Below are positions 1 to 7,169 of a DNA stretch of 42,483 nucleotides, in pieces; positions within the stretch are counted from its first letter, which is position 1, and each line of letters begins with the position of its first letter. Under the pieces are notes generated by a model. That model had not been told where the DNA came from, ran no database searches, and worked only from the letters and a program-made list of their open reading frames with translations. The stretch is from CAZDUS01 sp964508705. Lineage in GTDB: Bacteria > Verrucomicrobiota > Kiritimatiellia > CAIKKV01 > CAITUY01. The translations under genes and the position numbers were made by a program. Where the stretch lies: positions 1-42,483 of the forward strand of contig CAZDUS010000015.1 in the NCBI GenBank assembly GCA_964508705.1, in the 5' to 3' direction.

Positions 1-59
1 AAAGTAAATGCACGCCTAACTATTGTATTTATTGGTTAATGCTCTTAATTATTAGGCTT

Positions 60-141
60 GCCCGGGGTGGGAGTCGAACCCACACACCCTTGCGGATAAG
101 GGATTTTAAGTCCCTTGCGTCTGCCATTTCGCCACCCGGGC
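60..141 (-). tRNA. tRNA-Leu (anticodon TAA)
   Basis: Read on the minus strand, the first and last seven bases form a perfect acceptor stem (GCCCGGG with CCCGGGC). The anticodon arm is GGGAC-TTAAAAT-CCC-like with TAA at the anticodon, a long variable arm contains the pairs around CCGCAAGG, and the T loop is GGTTCGACTCC. The long (class II) variable arm together with TAA identifies leucine. CCA is not encoded: the bases after the acceptor stem read AAG. A sigma70-like promoter lies just upstream (listed separately). Confidence 0.96.
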
Positions 142-157
142 TCCATCAGAGCGGCGC

Positions 158-186
158 AATGTAGCACCATCCCTTGGCATTCTCAA
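158..186 (-). promoter_or_regulatory. Promoter of tRNA-Leu
   Basis: On the minus strand TTGAGA (186-181), a 17-base spacer and TACATT (163-158) match a sigma70 -35/-10 pair. Initiation about 7 bases on would fall near 151, ten bases before the mature tRNA 5' end. Identified by eye from spacing and hexamers only. Confidence 0.6.
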
Positions 187-200
187 GCCACCTGTATAGA

Positions 201-229
201 AAAAAACGCGCAGTCATTCAGACTGCGCG
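201..229 (-). terminator. Rho-independent terminator after the first small lipoprotein
   Basis: A perfect 9-bp stem, CGCGCAGTC/GACTGCGCG (207-215 and 221-229), with a 5-base loop is followed on the minus strand by six Ts (206-201). It sits 26 bases after the stop codon at 256. It is nearly identical to the terminator at 772-801 behind the paralogous gene. Confidence 0.9.
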
Positions 230-255
230 CTTTCAATATACACCCAAATAACCGT

Positions 256-663
256 CTATTGTTTCTGTCCTACATAAGGAACAACCTTGTCGGGATTATA
301 CCAGGCTTGAATGACGTTCAACTTTATGTCGCCATGCTCAATCGTCGCCTCAATACGACCTTCACCACTGGAATTAGTAAAAGGCCCTACCAACATCCCA
401 TCATCAGTAACTGTAAAAGATCCACTCAAGCGAACCTGAGCACCGTCCTCATCATCAGAGATCACATAACTCTCGTCGGAGTCAAAGATAGCGTATGACA
501 CAATATTTGAACTGCCCGAGTTACTAGCGCTAAGCGCCCAGGTTCCCGCAAAATCATCTGCATCATCAGGATAACCCCTGTCGCACCCCACCCCAAACGC
601 CAATAAACCAAAAACAGCCGCCGCGAAAAAAACAAAGATCCTATTCAACAATGTCGCCTTCAT
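256..663 (-). CDS. Small secreted lipoprotein, lipocalin-like beta domain (paralogue A)
   Basis: Encodes about 135 residues. A basic, hydrophobic signal peptide (residues 1 to about 24) ends at a Cys in the context GVGC, a permissive lipobox, so the protein is probably a lipoprotein. The mature part starts with a GTWALSAS segment and has alternating beta-like strands, with motifs LVGPFTN, EGRIEATI and NPDKVVPY shared almost residue for residue with the next gene (828-1247). The opening resembles small lipocalin-like lipoproteins, but no function can be assigned. The ATG at 663 was preferred over the upstream GTG because GAAAGGG lies at a good distance. It follows the terminator of its paralogue, so it must have its own promoter in 664-771; TTGACG (769-764), 17 bases and TGAAAT (746-741) is a weak candidate. 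Confidence 0.8.
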   Translation of the reverse strand: MKATLLNRIFVFFAAAVFGLLAFGVGCDRGYPDDADDFAGTWALSASNSGSSNIVSYAIFDSDESYVISDDEDGAQVRLSGSFTVTDDGMLVGPFTNSSGEGRIEATIEHGDIKLNVIQAWYNPDKVVPYVGQKQ

Positions 664-771
664 CTTGCGCACCCTTTCTTGATCTTGATGCTGTTGACCA
701 ATCTCTCAGTCAGCTTTGGATGGATTATGACCTCATTTTGATTTCACTCAAGAACCAATAACCCGTCAAAC

Positions 772-801
772 AAAAAAACGCGCAGTCGTTCAGACTGCGC
801 G
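772..801 (-). terminator. Rho-independent terminator after the second small lipoprotein
   Basis: The stem CGCGCAGTC/GACTGCGCG (779-787 and 793-801) with loop GTTCA is followed by seven Ts on the minus strand. It differs from the 201-229 terminator by one loop base, as expected if gene and terminator were duplicated together. Confidence 0.9.
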
Positions 802-827
802 TTTCGTAAAACCGTCGAACCGATCCT

Positions 828-1247
828 TCAGATTTTCTTCCCTGCGTAAGGCACAACCTTGTTAGGAGTGTGCCAGTACTCGATGAAATCCAAATTCATG
901 ACGCCACCGTTGATTGTGGCCTCCACACGCCCTTCGCCCACTCCGGGATTGGTGAAAGGACCAACCAGTAATCCGTCAGAAACACTGTAGGTTCCCGTCA
1001 CACGCACGGCGGACCCATCGGCATTGTCGGAAATAAAAAAACTACCGTCCGACATGAAGTGAGCATACCACGCAACACTCGATGTCACGGTATCGCCAGC
1101 GCTCAACGCCCACACCCCTTCGAAATCGCCACCCCCGCCATTGCTACCCCCATCACTGCTCTCACAACCAGTCCCCATGCCCATCAGGCAAAATGCAACA
1201 GCCACCACAAACCCTTTAAGAATCGACTTCAACCAACACTCCTTCAT
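828..1247 (-). CDS. Small secreted lipoprotein, lipocalin-like beta domain (paralogue B)
   Basis: About 139 residues. The signal peptide has a hydrophobic core (GFVVAVAFCLMG) and ends at a Cys in the context GTGC, followed by a Gly/Ser-rich tether (SSDGGSNGGGG) typical of surface or periplasmic lipoproteins. The mature domain parallels paralogue A: VWALSAG, FISDNADGSAVRV, LVGPFTNP, EGRVEATI and PNKVVPY. The ATG at 1247 was chosen over the one at 1271 because GGAGAAG precedes it at normal spacing. Both proteins have Gly rather than a large hydrophobic residue at lipobox position -3, so lipidation is probable but not certain. Function unknown; the family looks lineage-specific. Confidence 0.82.
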   Translation of the reverse strand: MKECWLKSILKGFVVAVAFCLMGMGTGCESSDGGSNGGGGDFEGVWALSAGDTVTSSVAWYAHFMSDGSFFISDNADGSAVRVTGTYSVSDGLLVGPFTNPGVGEGRVEATINGGVMNLDFIEYWHTPNKVVPYAGKKI

Positions 1248-1404
1248 CAGATCTTCTCCATATACTTTCATTTATTGCACTCTTCTATTTTATCCTCAGG
1301 AAGCCCCTCGGCCTCAATCAATGGCTTGCTATCATGCCAGCTCAATTCTACCCCAGCACGACGTTTAAAAAATCGCACCATGCCCACTATCTGTACACTT
1401 AAAA

Positions 1405-2055
1405 TCACAAGGAACCAGCAAATGCACCAGCAACGACTTGGTTCCCCTCATCATTGGGATGAAGCCCATCTGGCAGTAACAACATCTCAGCATTAGATCC
1501 AAACTCTCTTTCCAAATCCACAAGATCAACATTCTCATTAGACGCCAATTCTCGAATCATATCGTTGAGCACCACCACGCCCCCAGCCCACGTTTCATGA
1601 CCATCAATCATCGGCGTCAACGTCGCCAACACAGGAATCGTCCGGTTGTCACGACAGGCCGCAATGATACTTCTCAAATTACCAATAGTGGTATCCATAC
1701 TCCCACCATGAATTAAATCATTGGCCCCATAGAGAATTGTCATCGAAGCTGGCTTATGACTTTGAAGAACGCTCTTTGCCCTCGACGCGCCACTGCCGGA
1801 CGTCTCGCCTCCTCGCCCTTGATTCACAACCGTTTTCCCAGTCATGCCTGCTAATCGTGAAGGGAAAGGGGCCCCGCCATCTGGCATCCCCTCAGTTATG
1901 CTGTCTCCCAAGCTAACGATCACGTTGGGATTATTGTCTCCAATGTCATCATCCCCACTTCCCCCACCGCCACCGTCCTCACATCCCACAATGGAAATAC
2001 CTAATAAAAGCGCAATAATTGCATGTGATAAATTCAGTAGTAACTTATGCTTCAT
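1405..2055 (-). CDS. SGNH/GDSL-family esterase lipoprotein
   Basis: 216 residues. A signal peptide ends in the good lipobox IVGC, then an acidic Gly-rich tether. The four SGNH blocks are present in order: SLGDSIT with the catalytic Ser, NQGRGGET supplying the oxyanion-hole Gly, LYGANDL supplying Asn, and LLPDGLHPND supplying the Asp-His pair. The family hydrolyses ester bonds in lipids, acetylated polysaccharides or acyl-CoAs; the substrate cannot be read from the sequence. The start at 2055 has GGGAG nine bases upstream, and TTGATC-17-TATTAT (2107-2079) is a good promoter. It probably acts attached to a membrane facing the periplasm or outside. It is divergent from the TetR gene. Confidence 0.93.
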   Translation of the reverse strand: MKHKLLLNLSHAIIALLLGISIVGCEDGGGGGSGDDDIGDNNPNVIVSLGDSITEGMPDGGAPFPSRLAGMTGKTVVNQGRGGETSGSGASRAKSVLQSHKPASMTILYGANDLIHGGSMDTTIGNLRSIIAACRDNRTIPVLATLTPMIDGHETWAGGVVVLNDMIRELASNENVDLVDLEREFGSNAEMLLLPDGLHPNDEGNQVVAGAFAGSL

Positions 2056-2078
2056 TCCATGACTCCCAAAAGGTTTTC

Positions 2079-2107
2079 ATAATAATACACTCAATGACTA
2101 TGATCAA
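2079..2107 (-). promoter_or_regulatory. Promoter of the SGNH esterase gene
   Basis: On the minus strand TTGATC (2107-2102), 17 bases, then TATTAT (2084-2079), 24 bases before the ATG at 2055. Spacing and hexamers fit sigma70. Prediction by eye. Confidence 0.6.
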
Positions 2108-2169
2108 GTGCAGGAAATTCCAGAAAATCACATTTTTTCAAAAAAACATAAAAAATATCAAATTCACTG

Positions 2170-2198
2170 TTGACGGTTTGGTCATCAGCGACTAACGT
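2170..2198 (+). promoter_or_regulatory. Candidate promoter of the TetR gene
   Basis: TTGACG (2170-2175), a 17-base spacer and TAACGT (2193-2198). The -35 is strong, the -10 moderate. The leader to the ATG at 2322 would be about 115 bases and contains three palindromes (next entry). The 11-mer TTGACGGTTTG recurs at 30172-30182, upstream of another ATP-grasp gene. Confidence 0.45.
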
Positions 2199-2223
2199 CC
2201 ACTCAGATAGCAAACAAAGGAAT

Positions 2224-2307
2224 ACAATATATTGTGGTGTAGACAAAGTTAGTGACACAGTTTCTGTGAGTAAATCAGCATCAGAATATAATCAGTCAGT
2301 AGTGACT
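2224..2307 (+). promoter_or_regulatory. Three palindromes upstream of tetR (candidate operators)
   Basis: ACAATATATTGT (2224-2235) is a perfect 12-base palindrome. CACAG-TTT-CTGTG lies at 2256-2268, and AGTCA-GTAG-TGACT at 2294-2307 only 14 bases before the ATG. TetR proteins usually repress their own gene from such sites. The last one shares the GTCA...TGAC half sites with a palindrome before the radical SAM gene (3028-3042). Which palindrome binds the regulator is inference. Confidence 0.4.
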
Positions 2308-2321
2308 AGACAGTTTCAATA

Positions 2322-2960
2322 ATGGACGATCCAGAGCCAAAACGAGAGGGTGGAAGAGCAGCCCGCAGAGCCTCTGACACCCATCAACGCCTCCTTCAGG
2401 CGGCGCTCACTGTTTTCAATGATTCAGGCTTCGATGGTTGCACCATAGAGGATATCACCGAGAAGGCCGATGTTGGCAAAGGCACATTCTATCGTCACTT
2501 TCACGACAAGCACGCAATTCTTACCGCTTTAGTCGAGTTAGCCATTGCCGATATTGAACGGCGACTGGTAAAACCCTCTTCGTCAACATGGTCTCAATCC
2601 GATGGACTCGCAAATATCGCTCACTCAATTCTATCGATGTACAGGGAGCGGCAAGACCTTCTTCTTCTATTCATGCAAGTCAACAGTATGATGGCTGCGC
2701 GAAAGACGACACTCCCTGACTTACAGCTTCCATTCGAACGCTATGCGTCACTTGTTGAAGCACAGCTTCCCTCTTTGGCCAATCACGGTCTCAATCCTCA
2801 TGACAGTCGTCTGCTGGCATTGAGCGTAGCCGGTTCCGTTTTAGGAATCCTTATGTCAACGCTGTCATCTGTTCATAAGGAAAGCGTTGAGGGAAAATTG
2901 GACTCCTTATGTAATGACGTTGTAGCAGGAATTAGCCAACATCAAAGGGGAGCAGTTTAG
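2322..2960 (+). CDS. TetR/AcrR-family transcriptional regulator
   Basis: 212 residues. The N-terminal DNA-binding domain (about residues 18-65) has the family pattern: RLLQAALTVFNDSGFDGCTIEDITEKADVGKGTFYRHFHDK in outline, with the helix-turn-helix recognition helix at VGKGTFYRHF. The remaining, mostly helical C-terminal part is the variable ligand-binding and dimer region. The leader is unusually acidic and basic (DDPEPKREGGR). The gene points toward the KamA/ATP-grasp cluster and ends 104 bases before it, so that cluster is the most likely target besides the gene itself; the divergent esterase is a second possibility. The inducing ligand is not deducible. Confidence 0.93.
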   Translation: MDDPEPKREGGRAARRASDTHQRLLQAALTVFNDSGFDGCTIEDITEKADVGKGTFYRHFHDKHAILTALVELAIADIERRLVKPSSSTWSQSDGLANIAHSILSMYRERQDLLLLFMQVNSMMAARKTTLPDLQLPFERYASLVEAQLPSLANHGLNPHDSRLLALSVAGSVLGILMSTLSSVHKESVEGKLDSLCNDVVAGISQHQRGAV

Positions 2961-3027
2961 CCCGACAGCATAGCGCGTCGCTATGATCGGGCAAGTTCAG
3001 GTTGTGCAGTTAGGAGTAAGTAACAGG

Positions 3028-3042
3028 GCGTCAAAATGACGC
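3028..3042 (+). promoter_or_regulatory. Palindrome before the lysine aminomutase-like gene
   Basis: GCGTCA-AAA-TGACGC is a perfect inverted repeat 23 bases before the ATG at 3065. It can be a DNA operator or a small mRNA hairpin just above the ribosome binding site AGGAG (3051-3055). The half site GTCA/TGAC is shared with the palindrome at 2294-2307 before the TetR gene, although the spacer is 3 rather than 4 bases. Confidence 0.4.
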
Positions 3043-3064
3043 GAAAGGTCAGGAGTTTAGTATC

Positions 3065-4480
3065 ATGAATGGTGAAGTTTCGAATGATGTCTTAACAGGT
3101 AATGACGAGCCCCCGCTTGTAGAGGAAAAAACTGAACCTCCTGCGAGTACAGAATCCCTGGCAACCTCTACATTAACTGCGCACTCCCCCCGCCAGCATA
3201 ATCCAAAGTGGAACGATTGGCGTTGGCAAATCCGCAATCGTATCCGAACCTTCCAGGACCTGGTTGATGTTTTCCCCGCGTTAAGGTCCACGACAGCCAT
3301 CGCCAAAGCCGCCGAAAAATACCCCATGGCGATCACTCCGTATTATGCTTCCCTGATCAAGACCGCTAACTTGTCCGACCCGGTCTTCCAAATGAGTATT
3401 CCCCAAGGTCAGGAAATGTATGCGCCTGACTTCCTACATGCGGATCCATTGGAGGAAGAAGAAGACATGCCGGTTCCCGGACTGATACATCGGTATCGAG
3501 ACCGGGCCCTGTTGATGGGCACAACCATGTGTTCCATGTATTGCCGTCATTGCACACGCAAGCGCGTGGCCGGCTATCAGGAGTCTTCCATCTCAATCAG
3601 TCAACTGAACGAAATCACCACGTACTTGCGGGCTCATCCAGAAATCAAGGATGTCATCATCTCCGGCGGCGATCCCTTAACCATGTCCACATCCCTGCTC
3701 GAGCGCATCCTTATGGCGGTGCGTTCAGTCGAGAGCGTCGATATTATCCGTATCGGCACCCGTGTGCCCGTGGTTCTTCCCCAGCGCATCACCAACGAAT
3801 TGACGCAAATGCTGGCCAAGTATCACCCTGTCTGGATCAACACACACTTTAATCATCCGAACGAAATCACTCCGGAAGCTCAAGCGGCATGCGCCAAACT
3901 TGTAAATGCCGGTATCCCGCTCGGCAACCAGAGCGTGCTGCTCAAGGGAATTAATGATTCCCCGCAGATAATGGAAGAACTCTGCCGCAGTCTGGTAAAG
4001 ATCAGGGTCAGGCCTTATTACCTCTTCCAGTGCGATTTGGTGCGCGGCGTGGAGCATTTCCGCACCCCGATAAGCCGCGGAATCGAAATCATGGAATATC
4101 TAAGAGGACGATTGAGCGGCCTGGCGATCCCCGCCTATGTTGTGGATGCGCCCCATGGCGGCGGAAAAATCCCCATCCTGCCAAACTATGTCGTCTCCAT
4201 GAGCCCGACCCATACTGTCCTCCGGAATTTTGAAGGCATGCTGGTCAATTATCCGGAACCTCTAGACCGACAGTCTCAAAACCAACCTCAGGCTAACGTG
4301 AAAAGCGCCAGCCCGGGTGTCTGGGAACTCGCTGCGGGCCATACCTCTGCAATTACCCCGGCAGGTGCTCATCGCCAGAAACGGCGCTCCTCTCGCAAGG
4401 GACATCGTCCGGAGGAAAGCGATTCACATCCCGAATTCAGCAGTCTGTTAAAGGCGCTCATGTCGGAAACAGGCGGATAA
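3065..4480 (+). CDS. KamA-family radical SAM enzyme, probable lysine 2,3-aminomutase
   Basis: 471 residues. The radical SAM cluster motif CSMYCRHC places ligands at Cys156, Cys160 and Cys163. The PLP-binding lysine is Lys368 in the motif DAPHGGGK. Asp324 (in QCDLVRG) and Asp361 stand 44 and 7 residues before that lysine, the same spacing as the two substrate-binding aspartates (D293, D330, K337) of clostridial lysine 2,3-aminomutase, so conversion of L-lysine to beta-lysine is the best prediction. The clostridial C-terminal zinc-binding CxCxxC segment is missing; after about residue 405 comes a low-complexity, polar tail. Residues 1-45 are also disordered-looking. It is the first gene of a run with two ATP-grasp genes. 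EF-P-type EpmB is less likely because no epmA or efp is nearby. Confidence 0.9.
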   Translation: MNGEVSNDVLTGNDEPPLVEEKTEPPASTESLATSTLTAHSPRQHNPKWNDWRWQIRNRIRTFQDLVDVFPALRSTTAIAKAAEKYPMAITPYYASLIKTANLSDPVFQMSIPQGQEMYAPDFLHADPLEEEEDMPVPGLIHRYRDRALLMGTTMCSMYCRHCTRKRVAGYQESSISISQLNEITTYLRAHPEIKDVIISGGDPLTMSTSLLERILMAVRSVESVDIIRIGTRVPVVLPQRITNELTQMLAKYHPVWINTHFNHPNEITPEAQAACAKLVNAGIPLGNQSVLLKGINDSPQIMEELCRSLVKIRVRPYYLFQCDLVRGVEHFRTPISRGIEIMEYLRGRLSGLAIPAYVVDAPHGGGKIPILPNYVVSMSPTHTVLRNFEGMLVNYPEPLDRQSQNQPQANVKSASPGVWELAAGHTSAITPAGAHRQKRRSSRKGHRPEESDSHPEFSSLLKALMSETGG

Positions 4481-4546
4481 AACAATATACGCCCCGGCGG
4501 ATAATACCTCCGGGGCGCCGTTCCTCCCGCGAAAGGCCATCACCTT

Positions 4547-5539
4547 GTGAAAACCAGAATCGGTCTTACTTATGATCTCCGTAGCGATTACCTCGCCATG
4601 GGATTCAAGGAAGAGGATGTTGCTGAGTTCGATGCGGATGTGACCATCGACGCCTTGGAGAACACCATCCGTGAACTGGGACATGAGACCGTTCGCATCG
4701 GGAACGCCAGGGCGCTATGCGCCCAACTTGCCGCCGGGGCCCGATGGAATCTGGTCTTCAACATCGCCGAAGGCTTCGGAGGACGAAGTCGCGAAGCACA
4801 GGTCCCTTGCATGCTGGACGTCTATGGGATCCCCTACACTATGTCTGACCCCCTCGTGTGCGCCATGACACTCGATAAGGCCATGGCAAAGCGAATCGTT
4901 CACTCTGCAGGCTTAAAGACCCCTGGATTTCATGTGGTACACAAGCCTGAAGACTGCAAAAACATTAACCTGCCCTACCCGCTTTTTGCCAAACCCATCG
5001 CAGAAGGCACTGGCAAAGGCATCGATAAGGCGTCAAAACTGGATACGCCAGCACAGTTGCAGGAAGTATGCGCCACCTTGCTCAAAAAGCACAACCAACC
5101 GGTGCTTGTGGAAGAATATCTTCCGGGACGGGAATACACGGTCGCCATCCTCGGTACTGGATCCGAGGCGCGTGTTCTGGGAACTCTGGCTTTCAACATC
5201 AGAGCCCACGCAGAAACTGCCATCTACACTTTCGAAATCAAGGAAAAGTGCGATGATTTTGTAGATTACTTCCGCCCGGAACGATCGCCAGAAATTGACG
5301 CTGTTGAAAAGCTGGCTCTGGAAGCCTACGTCGCTCTGGAAGTCCGCGATACTGGTCGAGTCGACATCCGTCTGGACCGAAACGACCAGCCGTCGTTCAT
5401 GGAAGTTAATCCCCTGCCCGGTCTTAACCCCCACCACTCCGACCTCCCTATGATTGCCACTCAAGCTGGCGTAAGTTTCCCAAATCTTATTAAGGCCATT
5501 CTCGACAGTGCTTTCCGCCGTCAGGGAAAATCCGCATGA
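4547..5539 (+). CDS. ATP-grasp amide ligase, D-Ala-D-Ala ligase-like (no. 1)
   Basis: 330 residues, GTG start at 4547 preceded by a weak GAAAGG. The layout matches D-alanine-D-alanine ligase-type ATP-grasp proteins: an N-terminal preATP-grasp part (VFNIAEGFGGRSREAQVP), the lysine-containing nucleotide segment LFAKPIAEGTGKGI (about 146-159), EEYLPGREYTVAIL (about 189-202), and the metal-binding end RVDIRLD...MEVNPLPGLNP (about 269-294). Such enzymes join a carboxylate to an amine through an acyl phosphate. Placed between a lysine aminomutase and a second ATP-grasp protein, it is more likely to use beta-lysine or a derivative than D-alanine; this is inference. Its stop overlaps the next start by 4 bases (ATGA), indicating translational coupling. 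Confidence 0.88.
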   Translation: MKTRIGLTYDLRSDYLAMGFKEEDVAEFDADVTIDALENTIRELGHETVRIGNARALCAQLAAGARWNLVFNIAEGFGGRSREAQVPCMLDVYGIPYTMSDPLVCAMTLDKAMAKRIVHSAGLKTPGFHVVHKPEDCKNINLPYPLFAKPIAEGTGKGIDKASKLDTPAQLQEVCATLLKKHNQPVLVEEYLPGREYTVAILGTGSEARVLGTLAFNIRAHAETAIYTFEIKEKCDDFVDYFRPERSPEIDAVEKLALEAYVALEVRDTGRVDIRLDRNDQPSFMEVNPLPGLNPHHSDLPMIATQAGVSFPNLIKAILDSAFRRQGKSA

Positions 5540-7089
5540 AATCCCGCCCTGTACCTGTCCTGATTCTCCATCACGCCATCCCCTCGGATACCACTGGGCC
5601 CACCGCCGCAAGTGATGCTGGCGTCATGGATGAAGTCCAGTCCGTAGCCGAAGCGCTAAAGGAACTCTCACTGCCCTACTGCGTGGAATCGGCCGCCGGT
5701 TTATCCGACGTTCCTGGAATCCTGGCTCGTCACCCGAACAGCATCGTATTTAACCTGATCGAGAATTTCGCGGTGGCCCCCGCTGAATCCATGCAAGTCC
5801 CTACCGTTTGCCAAGCCTTCTCAAACCCTTGCACCGGCAACGACACCATCTGTCAAACCCTCTGCCTGGATAAGTGGCGAACCAAGGTTGTTCTCAAGGC
5901 TGCCGGCTTACCCATTCCTGAAGGCCAACTCGTGGCTGTTGGCAAAACTGCTACGGCATCCTCTCTTCCTCCCTCCCCCTGGATTGTCAAACCGCTCTCC
6001 ACCGACGCAAGTGAAGGGATCCACGCAAGCTCCGTTATCCACAGTGGTCTTGAGAAGCTGAATCAGGCAGTTCGCAAGGTTCACCGGACATTCAATCAAC
6101 CCGCACTCATCGAGTTTTTCTTCGGCTGCCGCGAACTCAACGTGGCCATTTTCCAGCGAGGTGCCAAACTTACAGTTCTTCCCGTCTCCGAAATTGAATT
6201 CAGGAATTTCAATTCAGACCGTCCCAGAATCGTGGACTACACAGCAAAATGGGCAACGGATTCATTTGAATACAAAAACACCGTCCGAGTGGTGCCAGCC
6301 TCTATTTTGCCCTCCATTGCCAAACGGCTAAATAGTGCCGCCCTAGCCGCCTGGAAAATCCTTGATTGCCGTGACTATGCCCGCGTGGACTTCCGTCTGG
6401 ATGATCAGGGGAATTTCGTCATTCTTGAAGTCAATCCAAACCCCGATATTTCACCCGAAAGCGGTTTCGCCGCCTCTCTGGCCGCCGCAAATATCCCATT
6501 TCGTCAATTCGTCAAATCCGTGCTCCGCAATTCAACTTCTCGATTCAAATCCACTATCCCTCGCCTAGCCAAAAAAACATCCTCAAATCGAAAACCGCGA
6601 CTTATACCCTTCTCAATTCGACGAACCGCCCCCTCTGACCGAGATCCCATACTCCGATTTATGAAGGCCACTGGCTTTTTCCATGACGGGGAAATGGTCG
6701 TCGCCGCTGAAGTTCTCGACGAGGCGTTGAAAGCAGGTCCCCATGGACATTATCAGTCCTTTGCCTTGACCGAGCAGAACGAGGCGGTCGGGTGGGTCTG
6801 TTTTGGCCCTACCCCCTGTACCAAGGGAACTTTTGATATCTACTGGATCGGTGTCTCGTCCAAGCATCAAGGGCGAGGTTACGGCCGGGCTTTACTCAAC
6901 TATGCAGAACGCCAAATTAGAAAATCAAGCGGTAGCCTCGTAGTCATAGAGACTTCTGGTAGAAATACTTACGACTCAACTCGCGGATTCTACCTGACAA
7001 CCGGTTATCGAGAATCCGCGCGCGTGGCAGACTTTTACGCCCCCGGCGATGCACGCGTCATTTATACCAAGTCTCTCCTTTATGCTTGA
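5536..7089 (+). CDS. ATP-grasp ligase fused to GNAT acetyltransferase (no. 2)
   Basis: 517 residues in two enzymes. Residues 1 to about 330 are a second D-Ala-D-Ala-ligase-like ATP-grasp module: WIVKPLSTDASEGI (about 150-163), IEFFFGCRELNVAIF (about 193-207), and YARVDFRLDD...LEVNPNPDI (about 279-305). A basic linker (about 330-352, rich in Lys, Arg and Ser) leads to a GNAT domain (about 355-517) with the acetyl-CoA pyrophosphate loop QGRGYG at 445-450. A GNAT enzyme acetylating beta-lysine (AblB) partners lysine aminomutase in methanogens and some bacteria; here the acyltransferase is welded to a ligase instead. The gene overlaps the previous ligase by 4 bases. It shares the AKW..DS.EY..T block with the ATP-grasp protein at 30298. 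Confidence 0.88.
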   Translation: MKSRPVPVLILHHAIPSDTTGPTAASDAGVMDEVQSVAEALKELSLPYCVESAAGLSDVPGILARHPNSIVFNLIENFAVAPAESMQVPTVCQAFSNPCTGNDTICQTLCLDKWRTKVVLKAAGLPIPEGQLVAVGKTATASSLPPSPWIVKPLSTDASEGIHASSVIHSGLEKLNQAVRKVHRTFNQPALIEFFFGCRELNVAIFQRGAKLTVLPVSEIEFRNFNSDRPRIVDYTAKWATDSFEYKNTVRVVPASILPSIAKRLNSAALAAWKILDCRDYARVDFRLDDQGNFVILEVNPNPDISPESGFAASLAAANIPFRQFVKSVLRNSTSRFKSTIPRLAKKTSSNRKPRLIPFSIRRTAPSDRDPILRFMKATGFFHDGEMVVAAEVLDEALKAGPHGHYQSFALTEQNEAVGWVCFGPTPCTKGTFDIYWIGVSSKHQGRGYGRALLNYAERQIRKSSGSLVVIETSGRNTYDSTRGFYLTTGYRESARVADFYAPGDARVIYTKSLLYA

Positions 7090-7169
7090 GTTTGCAGGAG
7101 GGATAATGCTATCAATCGCCCCCTCTGACAAATAGATCGATAATTACCTCACAGGAGGCACAGCGGCTC

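Noticed and set aside
115..498. 127-codon plus-strand frame over the tRNA and first lipoprotein
   Set aside because: It runs through the tRNA gene and opposite a well-supported lipoprotein, and encodes a protein with no recognisable features.
2960..2992. GCCCGA...TCGGGC hairpin with an inner CATAGCG/CGCTATG stem right after the tetR stop, as a terminator
   Set aside because: No T run follows it, so it is not a canonical intrinsic terminator; it may still be a regulatory or stabilising hairpin between tetR and the aminomutase gene.
3065..4480. The KamA-like enzyme as EpmB (EF-P beta-lysylation)
   Set aside because: It is longer than EpmB, has no epmA or efp neighbour, and lies with two ATP-grasp genes.
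4490..4517. CGCCCCGG/CCGGGGCG hairpin between the aminomutase and the first ATP-grasp gene, as a terminator
   Set aside because: No T run follows and the genes lie in one direction 66 bases apart; more likely a processing or stability hairpin inside one operon.
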